This document shows, piece after piece, positions 26,797-34,923 of a DNA stretch of 64,000 bases. Position numbers and translations under genes: made by a program. This DNA comes from JAJPKK01 sp963807015 (lineage in GTDB: Bacteria; Pseudomonadota; Alphaproteobacteria; Rhizobiales; Xanthobacteraceae): positions 806,001-870,000 of the forward strand of contig CAWEAS010000034.1 in the NCBI GenBank assembly GCA_963807015.1, written 5' to 3'. The notes below the pieces were generated by a model, which worked only from the letters and a program-made list of their open reading frames with translations, ran no database searches and was not told where the DNA came from. Numbering within the stretch: position 1 is the stretch's first letter; each line of letters opens with the position of its first letter.

Positions 26797-27921
26797 TCAA
26801 TAGACGAGCTCCTCGTCGGCGCCACCCTTGAGGATCATGATCTCGCCTTTCGAGGCGAGGTCCTTGGCAAGATTGACGAGCATCGACTGGGCATCGTCCA
26901 CGTCCTTGAGCCGGACCGGCCCCAGCGCCTCCATGTCGTCGAGCAGCATCTTGGCGGCACGCTGGGACATGTTGGACAGGAAGACTTGCCGCACGCTTTC
27001 GCCGGCGCCCTTCAGGGCGACCGCGAGCTTTTCCTTGTCGACCTGGCGCATCAGCGTCTGCATCGCACCGTTGTCGAGCTTGGAGAGGTCATCGAACGTG
27101 AACATCAGCTTCTTGATCTGCTCGGCGGCCTCCTTGTTGAGGTCCTCAAGCGCGGTCATGAACCGCGTTTCGGTCTGCCGATCGAAGCTGTTGAAGATTT
27201 CCGCCATCACCTCGTGAGCATCGCGCCGGCGCGTCCTCGCGAGGTTGGAGATGAATTCGGTGCGCAAGGTCTGCTCGAGGCGGTCCATGACGTCCTTCTG
27301 GACCGGGTCCATCTTGAGCATGCGGGAAACCACATCGACCGCCACGTCTTCGGGCAAGATCGCAAGCACGCGACCGGCGTGCGCCGTGGTGAGTTTCGAC
27401 AGCACCACGGCGATCGTCTGCGGATATTCGTTCTTGAGATAGTTCGCGAGCACGTCTTCCTGAACGTGCGAGAGCTTCTCCCACATGTTGCGGCCGGCGG
27501 GCCCGCGGATTTCGTCCATGATGCCGACGACCCGCTCAGGGGGCAGGAACTGCCGCAGCAGGCGCTCGGTCGCATCGAAGTTGCCCATCACGGCGCCCGA
27601 AGCCGAAAGCTTGGTCACGAACTCGACCATCATGGCTTCGACGGTCGCGGAGGTGACGGTGCCGAGCGTCGACATGGCAACACCGATCTGGCGCAGTTCG
27701 TCATCGTCGAGCTGGGACCAGATTTTCGATCCGTGCTCCTCGCCGAGCGCGAGCAGCAGAACGGCGGCGCGCTCCGGGCCGGTCATGCCGCGAACGGGCT
27801 GCAGCGGCAGGTTCATCGTGGCGACGGACTGCGGGCGGTCCGCCTGACCGATCGCGCCCTTGGCCGGGGCTTGGGTGAGCGCCTGCATGTTCGAGGGGAT
27901 GTTCGGGTTCGGTTGGGCCAT
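26797..27921 (-). CDS. fliG: Flagellar motor switch protein FliG
   Basis: A 374-residue FliG with its three domains. The N-terminal part after a 45-residue leader is MTGPERAAVLLLALGEEHGSKIW. The middle has the EHPQ-like region replaced by KNEYPQTIAVVLSKL, as in other alphaproteobacteria. The C-terminal motor domain has LMFTFDDLSKLDNGAMQTLMRQVDKEKLAVALKGAGESVRQVFLSNMSQRAAKML, holding the charged residues that contact the stator. It connects the MS ring (FliF) to the C ring. It starts 12 nt after fliF. Confidence 0.96.
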   Translation of the reverse strand: MAQPNPNIPSNMQALTQAPAKGAIGQADRPQSVATMNLPLQPVRGMTGPERAAVLLLALGEEHGSKIWSQLDDDELRQIGVAMSTLGTVTSATVEAMMVEFVTKLSASGAVMGNFDATERLLRQFLPPERVVGIMDEIRGPAGRNMWEKLSHVQEDVLANYLKNEYPQTIAVVLSKLTTAHAGRVLAILPEDVAVDVVSRMLKMDPVQKDVMDRLEQTLRTEFISNLARTRRRDAHEVMAEIFNSFDRQTETRFMTALEDLNKEAAEQIKKLMFTFDDLSKLDNGAMQTLMRQVDKEKLAVALKGAGESVRQVFLSNMSQRAAKMLLDDMEALGPVRLKDVDDAQSMLVNLAKDLASKGEIMILKGGADEELVY

Positions 27922-27932
27922 TGATTCCGGAC

Positions 27933-29546
27933 TCAGGTGGAAACCGTTTCAGTCAGCCATGTGCGAATGATCGCGGCGGTTTCGTTGGGATTGTTGTCGG
28001 CAAGCTCGCCCACGTGCTTGATGGCCTCGGCTTGCACCTTGCCCTGGATCCTGGCGAACTCGATCATGCGCGAGGTTTGGCCCGTCCCAGCCGCTGCCGG
28101 CTCGCTCGTCCCCGCGCCCGTTGGCGAAGTCAGTGCCGTTGGCGCGGTTATGGAAGCCGCGACCTTCTCCGGCTCGATGATGCGGCGCACCAGCGGCCGC
28201 ACCACGACGAGCACGACCACGATCCCGAGCAGCATCATCACCAGCAGCTCGACACCGCGCATGATGTCGTCCTTGGTGAACTGGAACATGCTGAGAATTC
28301 CGCTCGGCTCGCTCACCGCGATCGACGGCATTTCGGCGAAGCGCAGGTTGACCACCTCGACCTGGTCACCGCGACGCTGGTCGAAACCGATGGCGGAGCG
28401 CACCAGGGCGCCGATGCGATCGAGTTCGCCCCGCGAGCGCTCCTGATAGGCAAGGTCGCCCTTGTCGTTCTTGACGTAGCTGCCGTCGACAAGGACGGCG
28501 ACGGAAATGCGGTTGACCCGGCCGCCCTCGATCACTTCGGTCTTGGTGGTGCGGGAGACCTCGTAATTCGCGACTTCCTCGATCTTTCGGCTCGAATCGC
28601 GCGGCGCGTTGGCATTCTGCTGCTGGTTGCCGGGCAATTCGTTGGCGATCGTCACCTGGCCCTGGGCATCGGCCGTGCCTGAGCTTTCTTCCTTGGTCTG
28701 ACTGGACCGCAGGACACGGCCTTCGGGATCGAACTTTTCCGAAGTCTGGGTCACGCGATTGAAATCGAAGTCCGCGGACACCTCGACGCGGGCACGGCCG
28801 GAGCCGACGACCGACGACACGATGGTTTCGACCTGTTCGCGCACGCGCCGCTCGAAGGCGACCTTGCGCTCGTCGGCGGCCGCCCCCGTTCCGTTCTCGT
28901 CGGGCGAGCCGTTCGCGAGCAGGCGTCCGGCCTCGTCGACGATCGAAACGCGATTGGGCTTGAGCCCGGTCACGGCTGACGAGACGAGATGCTGGATCGC
29001 CCGCACCTGCTGGGCTTCGAGTTGGCCGCGCAGCTTGACGATGATCGAGGCCGACGGCTCTGCCTGGTCGCGCGCGAACAAGGTGCGCTCAGGAATCACG
29101 AGGTGGACCCGGGCGAACTGAATGCGGTCGATCGCGCGAATCGTGCGCGACAGTTCCCCTTCGAGCGCCCGCAACCGATTGATGTTCTGAACGAAGGAAG
29201 TGCTGCCGAGCGTGTCCGACTTGTCGAAGATCTCGTACCCGACGCCGCCGCCCTTGGGCAGACCATCCTCGGCGAGCTTCATGCGCAACCGCGACACCCG
29301 GTCCTTCGGCACCAGGATGATGGCGCCGTCGCTCTTCATTTCGTAGGGAATAACCTGACGCTCCAGATCCTTGATGATGGCGGAGGAGTCGTCAAGCGAG
29401 AGGTCGGTAAAGAGCGGCACCATGGTCGGGGCCGTGACCCGCATGATCAGGAACGCAAAGAAGCCGATCAGCGCGACGGTCACCGCGCCCATGGCGGCGA
29501 GACGCGTCGGCCCCAACGCTTTGACGAAGTCGATCAGTCCCTGCAC
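27933..29546 (-). CDS. fliF: Flagellar MS-ring protein FliF
   Basis: A 537-residue inner-membrane ring protein. One membrane helix lies near residues 15-40 (LAAMGAVTVALIGFFAFLIM) and a second near 430-455 (GVELLVMMLLGIVVVLVVV). Between them are the YscJ-type ring-building motifs, for example LERQVIPYEMKSDGAIILVP and RVHLVIPERTLFARD. The C-terminal tail binds FliG. The start is GTG 29546 (reading VQGLIDFVKALG, as in other rhizobial FliF); a GTG 12 codons upstream is open but adds residues with no counterpart. Confidence 0.95.
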   Translation of the reverse strand: MQGLIDFVKALGPTRLAAMGAVTVALIGFFAFLIMRVTAPTMVPLFTDLSLDDSSAIIKDLERQVIPYEMKSDGAIILVPKDRVSRLRMKLAEDGLPKGGGVGYEIFDKSDTLGSTSFVQNINRLRALEGELSRTIRAIDRIQFARVHLVIPERTLFARDQAEPSASIIVKLRGQLEAQQVRAIQHLVSSAVTGLKPNRVSIVDEAGRLLANGSPDENGTGAAADERKVAFERRVREQVETIVSSVVGSGRARVEVSADFDFNRVTQTSEKFDPEGRVLRSSQTKEESSGTADAQGQVTIANELPGNQQQNANAPRDSSRKIEEVANYEVSRTTKTEVIEGGRVNRISVAVLVDGSYVKNDKGDLAYQERSRGELDRIGALVRSAIGFDQRRGDQVEVVNLRFAEMPSIAVSEPSGILSMFQFTKDDIMRGVELLVMMLLGIVVVLVVVRPLVRRIIEPEKVAASITAPTALTSPTGAGTSEPAAAGTGQTSRMIEFARIQGKVQAEAIKHVGELADNNPNETAAIIRTWLTETVST

Positions 29547-29732
29547 CCGCCAACCCCCGGCGAATCCGATGGCCAGGCGCACGACGCCCGGCTAGGCAAG
29601 TTTTGCCGGGGTTATGGTTTCGAATTGGTTAATTTGGGTAACCGAGGCGAAAGGAAAAGCGGCATGCGCATGCCGGGCACGTGCCCGTCGCGCTGGCCAA
29701 AGCCTTCCGCAGCGACGCCCTCGGAAGCGCGC

Positions 29733-30008
29733 TTACTGGCGATATTGCTGGATGCGGGTGGTCCGCAGACCAGCAAGGCCGTGACGGTCGATCGAATACT
29801 GCCAGGCGAGAAATTCCTCGACAGTCAGGGTGTACCGGCTGCAAGCCTCTTCAAGCGAAAGGAGGCCGCCGCGCACCGCCGCAACGACTTCTGCTTTGCG
29901 GCGAATTACCCAACGCTTCGTGCCCGGCGCCGGAAGATCGGCGATTGTCAGCGGGCTTCCGTCGGGCCCGATCACATATTTGACCCTCGGGCGGTGGGGT
30001 TCGGTCAT
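29733..30008 (-). CDS. sciP: CtrA inhibitor SciP (DUF1153 protein)
   Basis: A 91-residue DNA-binding protein of the SciP family. The family core is visible as PRVKYVIGPDGSPLTIADLP, IRRKAEVVAAVRGGLLSLEEACSRYTLTVEEFLAWQ. In Caulobacter SciP binds DNA next to CtrA and blocks CtrA-dependent transcription in G1. The start is ATG 30008; a codon five residues upstream is also open. It sits directly upstream of the flagellar fliF block, and a CtrA-like site lies 60 nt before it. Confidence 0.92.
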   Translation of the reverse strand: MTEPHRPRVKYVIGPDGSPLTIADLPAPGTKRWVIRRKAEVVAAVRGGLLSLEEACSRYTLTVEEFLAWQYSIDRHGLAGLRTTRIQQYRQ

Positions 30009-30067
30009 ATCACTCTCACGCACTTGAAAAACGGACGACCAACTGCCCGGAAATTACCCTGCGCCGC

Positions 30068-30082
30068 TTAAAATTTGACTAA
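30068..30082. promoter_or_regulatory. Possible CtrA site upstream of sciP (one mismatch)
   Basis: TTAA (30068-30071), seven bases, CTAA (30079-30082), one base off TTAA-N7-TTAA. It lies 60 nt upstream of the sciP start. CtrA activates sciP in Caulobacter, so the site fits the known circuit, but one mismatch in a 196-nt gap is not strong by itself. Confidence 0.4.
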
Positions 30083-30219
30083 GCACGCTCGCGAACACGA
30101 AAAATCGCTCTGGGCCGCTCCCAAAAGGCGGCGCAGAGTTGAACAAATTTGGAACTTACACGCGGGAATTGGCCGGTGAAACGGTGCCCGGCGAGGCTGT
30201 TTTTATGTTTTTGGCGGTT

Positions 30220-30933
30220 TCAGTTTTTGCTGACCCCACTGATCTGATTGATCGTGAAGTTCTGGCCGTTGACCGAGAGCAGCGGCGGATTCTTGGTGAG
30301 GTCGACGGATTGCACGACGCCGGTAACCTGGGACGTGACCGCGACCGTTTGTCCGGAGGCTGCCTGCGCAGTGATCGCGGCCGTATAAGCTCCGTCAGGC
30401 CACTGCGTGCCGTTATTCCCCTGTCCGTTCCAAGTGAAACTGTTGGTCCCGGTCTGCAACGTCACCGGGCCGGAATAGACGAGCTGGCCGCTTGAATTCG
30501 AAATATTGACCGTGCCGCTTGCCGGCTGTGGCGAGTTGAACGTCCATTGTGTCGTGCCCTTCGCCAGCTCCGCGGTGGTGCTGTTCACGGTGACAGTGTC
30601 GCCGACAAAGTTGAGGGCTTGGGTCGATTGCGCGGTCTGCTGCAGCGAGACGAGCGTGGAAAGTTGCGAGTTCGACTGCAGCTGCTGCTCGACCTGCGCA
30701 AACTCCACCAGTTGCTGGGTGAACTGGTTGGTATCGAGCGGGTTGGTCGGATCCTGGTTTTTCAGCTGCGTCGTCAGCAGGGTGAGGAAGGTCTGGAAAT
30801 TGCCGGCGATCGATTGCGCGCCCAGACCGGAGAGGCTCGATGCCGTCGAACCGGTAGAACTCGTCGAACTGGTCGCGCTCGTGGTTGCCGAGGTGACTGT
30901 GTTGGCGATGCCGTTCTGGATGGTCGTTGTCAT
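30220..30933 (-). CDS. flgD: Flagellar hook assembly scaffold FlgD
   Basis: A 237-residue hook-cap protein. A Ser/Thr-rich start is followed by NFQTFLTLLTTQLKNQDPTNPLDTNQFTQQLVEFAQVEQQLQSN (about 45-90), the family core. The C-terminal part has a FlgD Ig/tudor-like fold (SGTVNISNSSGQLVYSGPV, WNGQGNNGTQWPDGAYT). It caps the growing hook and is replaced by hook-filament junction proteins. ATG 30933 has GAGGT upstream. It lies 20 nt after fliK, so the two are cotranscribed. Confidence 0.94.
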   Translation of the reverse strand: MTTTIQNGIANTVTSATTSATSSTSSTGSTASSLSGLGAQSIAGNFQTFLTLLTTQLKNQDPTNPLDTNQFTQQLVEFAQVEQQLQSNSQLSTLVSLQQTAQSTQALNFVGDTVTVNSTTAELAKGTTQWTFNSPQPASGTVNISNSSGQLVYSGPVTLQTGTNSFTWNGQGNNGTQWPDGAYTAAITAQAASGQTVAVTSQVTGVVQSVDLTKNPPLLSVNGQNFTINQISGVSKN

Positions 30934-30953
30934 GTCGCTACCTCGCGAACTGG

Positions 30954-32698
30954 TCAGACTGTGATGTCGAGACCGCCGCTGCGGCCCGACCAAGAGGCGT
31001 ATCCCTGCGCGGCCATCGCCGGCACCGAGTCGCTCGCCGGAATTGCTGTCGACGTCCCTGAATCGAAATCGGGCGCGGTGTAGGCGTTGTTGCCGGAGAA
31101 CCCCCGGTCGGCGAGCGAGAACTGCATGCCTTCGCCGGTGTTGAGGCCGGCGTCCTGGAGTGCCCGTTCGAGTTGGGGCGCCTGACGCTGAAGCAGGCTG
31201 AGCGTTTCCGGCCGCTCCGCGATGATGTGCGAGGTGACATTGCCGCCGCTGTCGACCTTGAGCTGCACGTCGATCCGGCCGAGATCGGGCGGATCGAGAC
31301 GAATCTCAAAGTTGCTGCTGCCGGACTGCGCCCGCGCAGCGATGGTCACCGCGACCTCCGAGATCGGCACCAGGGCATTCGTCGTATCGGCGGCATGGGT
31401 CGGCGCGGCAGCGGTGGTGGCGATCGGTGCCGCAATGACCGAACTCGCGTTAACCGAGCCGTCCGTCGGCGCGGTGCTTGCCTGATTGCCGATCCCGTCG
31501 CTGTTGTTGTTATCGTCGCTGCCCGGCGTTGACGTGATGAGCGCGGAATTGGAAAGGCCAAGCGAGCCGTTGCTCGTATCCGCTCCGGCGGCCTGCGGCG
31601 CCACGAATTGAAGATCGCTCTGAGAATTTTGGTTCAGCCCGGCCGTTGCCCCCTGCGCGGCCGACCCGTGCACGCCGTTCGGCGAGGTGTCCGTTGCCCG
31701 TCCCGCCGCTGCGACCGTGCCGGCAAGGCGGGCGGCCGCTGCATCCGTGCCTTGGGTCGAGCCGGCCGTAGCGGCCGCGAGAGCATCGGGGGTCTGCGGC
31801 AGCGCGTTGCCGGCCTCGGGGGCATTGCCGGCCGATGCACCAGGATTTCCGTTCGTGACGCCATCGACCGCGAGCGGGTCTTCGCCGGTCGGTGCCGTGC
31901 CCGCGCCATTGTCCGGCGCGCTATTAGAACCGCCGACACCGATCGTCGCGGGAGGACTGGCCGCGGCGGGCACTGCGGCAGCTTGGACCGCAGCGCCGGT
32001 TCCGTCGGTGGCAGTGCCTGCCGTGCTTCGACCTCCCTTGCGGCCATTGCCGCCCGGAGATGAACGAACGCCGGTGCTTGCGGTGGAGTTGGCGGCCGCC
32101 GATCCGTCGGTTGTTGCCGGCTGATCGGAGCTGAGAGGATTCTGTGTTTGGGGACGTCGTTTGCGACCCGGTGGCGGTCGAAGCGACGCCCGCCGTCGCG
32201 GCGATTGCGGAGGCGACGGATGATGCCGCGCCGTCGCCTTTTGCCGGTGCGGTCCCGGGCTTCGTGGACTGTCCCGCGGACGAGTTGAGTGGCGGCTTTC
32301 GAATCTGCTGCGCCCTGTGAGGCCTTGGGCGATGCGGAATCGGACGTGGCAGCGGACGAGGTCGACCCGCTCGAGGCGTTGGGCGCGCTCGAAGCGCTTC
32401 CGGATGCCCCCGCCGTCGAGCTTCCTGCCGAAGGCGCCGTCGACCCCTGCGTTGACCCGCTCGTCGAATTCGCCGACGTGGTCGGTGCGCCTGATCCGTT
32501 GGCGGAGGCGGCTGATTGCGCGGTACCGGCAGATGTCTGCGGGCTCTGTGAGGGCGGCGACTGGTTGCCGGCGTCGGAGGCGTTGTCGAGAAAGCTTGCG
32601 AACGGCGAGGACTGGTCGCTGTTGCGCGGATCGACGGTATAGGCCGGCACGTAGGACCGCGGCGACGAAGCAACGGAATCGGTCGAGACTGACGGCAC
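30954..32698 (-). pseudogene. fliK: Flagellar hook-length control protein FliK, reading frame broken twice
   Basis: Three overlapping frames together make one FliK. Frame 1 runs from GTG 32698 (GAGGA 7 nt upstream) to about 32285, frame 2 to about 32140, frame 3 to the stop at 30954. Each change is a +1 shift, as if one extra base were present near 32275-32290 and one near 32130-32150. Corrected, the product is about 580 residues: a Ser/Ala/Gly/Thr-rich secreted ruler and a C-terminal Flg_hook domain (FEIRLDPPDLGRIDVQLKVD, then QRQAPQLERALQDAGL). FliK sets hook length and switches export specificity. The intact C-terminal domain and the continuing low-complexity sequence across both breaks suggest recent damage or sequence error. 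Confidence 0.75.
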
Positions 32699-33042
32699 GG
32701 CAGGTCCTCTTCGATCCGCCGCGCCGCACTCACTCACATGCGCGCGCGGACGGCTGAGCTTTCGGGTTTGCAATCGCCGGGCCAGCCGCCGATGGAAAAA
32801 ATCATATGGCAGGACAGAGAGTTACCGAGAGGCAGCGCCGCCCGGTTCGAAGGCCTTGGGGCAAGCATTGCAGGCCACCCGGCAGGAAATGCCGCCCCGC
32901 CTGCGCCGCCTTGTCGCTGGTTATGCGCCGGTCGACATTGCACACGCCCCGGGCACACTTATAGTAAGGCGAACGGATCGGCCGGGACGGTGTTGCTTGA
33001 AGCACCGGCGAGGCGTTTCCGACAGGAGCGGTCCGCCGGGTG
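32699..33042. other. 344-nt divergent gap between fliK and mnmA
   Basis: It must hold the promoters of fliK (minus) and mnmA (plus). I see no TTAA-N7-TTAA site, no clear sigma-54 GG-N10-GC element and no RNA gene in it. Confidence 0.5.
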
Positions 33043-34242
33043 ATGCGCAACAGTCTGGAAGTTGAAGGGACGCCGCAGGAGACGCGGGTCGTCGTCGCCA
33101 TGTCCGGCGGCGTCGATTCCTCGGTCACGGCGGCTTTGCTCAAGGCCGAAGGCTACGACGTGATCGGAGTGACGCTTCAGCTTTACGATCACGGCGCCGC
33201 CACCCATCGCAAGGGTGCCTGTTGTGCCGGCCAGGACATCCACGATGCCCGCATGGTCGCGGGCGCGATCGGCATTCCCCACTACGTCCTCGATTACGAG
33301 AGCCGCTTCAAGCAAGAGGTGATCGATCGTTTCGCCGAGAGCTATGTCGCCGGCGAGACGCCGGTCCCCTGCGTCGACTGCAACCAGGCGATCAAGTTCC
33401 GCGATCTCCTCGGGACCGCGCAGGACCTCGGCGCGAAGCTGCTCGCGACCGGCCACTACGTGGCCTCGCGCGCGTTGCCCGCGGGCGGCCGTGCCCTCTT
33501 CCGCGCCCGTGAGACCGAGCGCGACCAGAGCTACTTCCTGTTCGCGACGACGCGCGAGCAGATCGAGTTCCTGCGGTTTCCGCTCGGCGATCTGACCAAG
33601 GCCGAGACGCGCGATCTCGCGCGGCGCTTCGGCCTGCCCGTCGCTGAAAAGCCCGACAGCCAGGACATCTGCTTCGTGCCGAGCGGCCGCTACGCCGATG
33701 TGATCGAGCGTTTGCGTCCGGGCGCTGCTGCCGCCGGCGATATCGTCGACCTTGCCGGACGCGTGCTCGGTCGCCACAACGGCATCATCAATTTCACCGT
33801 CGGGCAGCGTCGCGGCCTTGGCATCGCGGCCGGCGAGCCGCTCTACGTGGTACGGCTCGACGCCGAGAGCCGCCACGTCATTGTCGGGCCGCGCGAGGCG
33901 CTGCGCACGACGCGGGTGCGGCTGCGCGATCTCAACTGGATCGGCGATGGCACGGTCGAGGCCGCGCTTGCAGGCGGCCCGCTCGAGGTCTTCGTCAAGG
34001 TGCGCTCGACCCGTCCGCCGCGGCCGGCGACGCTTGCCTGCTGCGCCGACGGTTTCGAGGTCGAGTTTGCCGGCGGCGAGGAAGGCGTCGCGCCCGGCCA
34101 GGCCTGCGTACTTTACGACTCGGCGGATGGCCAGGCGCGAATGCTGGGTGGCGGCTTTATCCGTTCCGCGGTATCGCAAGGCGAGATTGACGTTGCGGCG
34201 GCATCGCGGCCGCGCAAGATGCAGGTTGCGGCACGAGGTTGA
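33043..34242 (+). CDS. mnmA: tRNA-specific 2-thiouridylase MnmA
   Basis: A 399-residue enzyme that thiolates U34 of Lys, Glu and Gln tRNAs using ATP and sulfur from the Tus/IscS path. The PP-loop VVVAMSGGVDSSVTAALL lies near residues 17-35. The catalytic cysteines are in CVDCNQAIKF (about 110-113) and DSQDICFVP (about 207-213). FTVGQRRGLGI and the C-terminal barrel follow. The HRKGACCAGQDIHDARMVA segment is typical of alphaproteobacterial MnmA. ATG 33043 overlaps a GTG at 33040 that is equally possible. Confidence 0.96.
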   Translation: MRNSLEVEGTPQETRVVVAMSGGVDSSVTAALLKAEGYDVIGVTLQLYDHGAATHRKGACCAGQDIHDARMVAGAIGIPHYVLDYESRFKQEVIDRFAESYVAGETPVPCVDCNQAIKFRDLLGTAQDLGAKLLATGHYVASRALPAGGRALFRARETERDQSYFLFATTREQIEFLRFPLGDLTKAETRDLARRFGLPVAEKPDSQDICFVPSGRYADVIERLRPGAAAAGDIVDLAGRVLGRHNGIINFTVGQRRGLGIAAGEPLYVVRLDAESRHVIVGPREALRTTRVRLRDLNWIGDGTVEAALAGGPLEVFVKVRSTRPPRPATLACCADGFEVEFAGGEEGVAPGQACVLYDSADGQARMLGGGFIRSAVSQGEIDVAAASRPRKMQVAARG

Positions 34243-34246
34243 TTGA

Positions 34247-34918
34247 ATGGCTGGGGCGACAAACGGGGCTCGACTCGAGACCCATGCGTTCGACAAGAGT
34301 GACGTTGAAAAGGCCTATGCAGGCTGGGCACCGTTCTACGACATGGTGTTCGGCGCCGTATTCTCGCCAGGTCGCGACGCGGCCGTGAGGGCGGCGGAGC
34401 GGGTCGGCGGCCGCATTCTCGAGGTCGGGGTCGGCACCGGAATTTCGCTCGACAAATACTCGAAGCGCAACCGGATCGTCGGCGTCGATCTTTCCGAGCC
34501 GATGCTGCGGCGGGCAAAGGCACGGGTGCACAAGCGCAATCTCTTCAATGTCGAGACGCTCGCGGTGATGGACGCCGAGCGGCTCGGATTTGGCGACGCC
34601 TTCTTCGACGTCGTCGTCGCGCAGTTCGTCATCACGACGGTGCCCGACCCGGAAGCGGCGCTCGACGAGTTCGCCCGCGTCGTCAAACCCGAGGGTGAGA
34701 TCATCCTCGTCAATCACCTCGGCGCCGAAGCCGGGCCGCGGCGCGATTTCGAACACGGAATTGCACCCCTTGGCCGACGTCTCGGGTGGCGGCCGGAATT
34801 CCCGTTCGCGCGCATTTCCGCGTGGGCGGAAAGCGCGGGCGTCCGCCTCGTCGAGCGGCGCCCGGTGCAACCCCTCGGCCATTTCTCCTTGATGCGCTTC
34901 CGCAGATCCGCGCAATAG
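34247..34918 (+). CDS. pmtA: Class I SAM-dependent methyltransferase, PmtA-like
   Basis: A 223-residue methyltransferase most like the Rhodobacter-type phosphatidylethanolamine N-methyltransferase. The SAM motif I is ILEVGVGTGISLDKY (about 58-72), motif II is RIVGVDLSEPMLRRAKARV, and FFDVVVAQFVITTVPDPEAALDEFARVVKPEGEIILVNH follows. PmtA methylates phosphatidylethanolamine to phosphatidylcholine at the inner membrane. It starts 5 nt after mnmA and ends 5 nt before the cytochrome gene, so all three may be transcribed together. A different methyl acceptor cannot be excluded. Confidence 0.78.
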   Translation: MAGATNGARLETHAFDKSDVEKAYAGWAPFYDMVFGAVFSPGRDAAVRAAERVGGRILEVGVGTGISLDKYSKRNRIVGVDLSEPMLRRAKARVHKRNLFNVETLAVMDAERLGFGDAFFDVVVAQFVITTVPDPEAALDEFARVVKPEGEIILVNHLGAEAGPRRDFEHGIAPLGRRLGWRPEFPFARISAWAESAGVRLVERRPVQPLGHFSLMRFRRSAQ

Positions 34919-34923
34919 CGCAG

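Noticed and set aside
29626..29645. GGTTA-N7-TAACC before fliF as a CtrA site
   Set aside because: It is an inverted repeat with TTAACC half-sites, but the spacing does not give TTAA-N7-TTAA, so the match is only partial.
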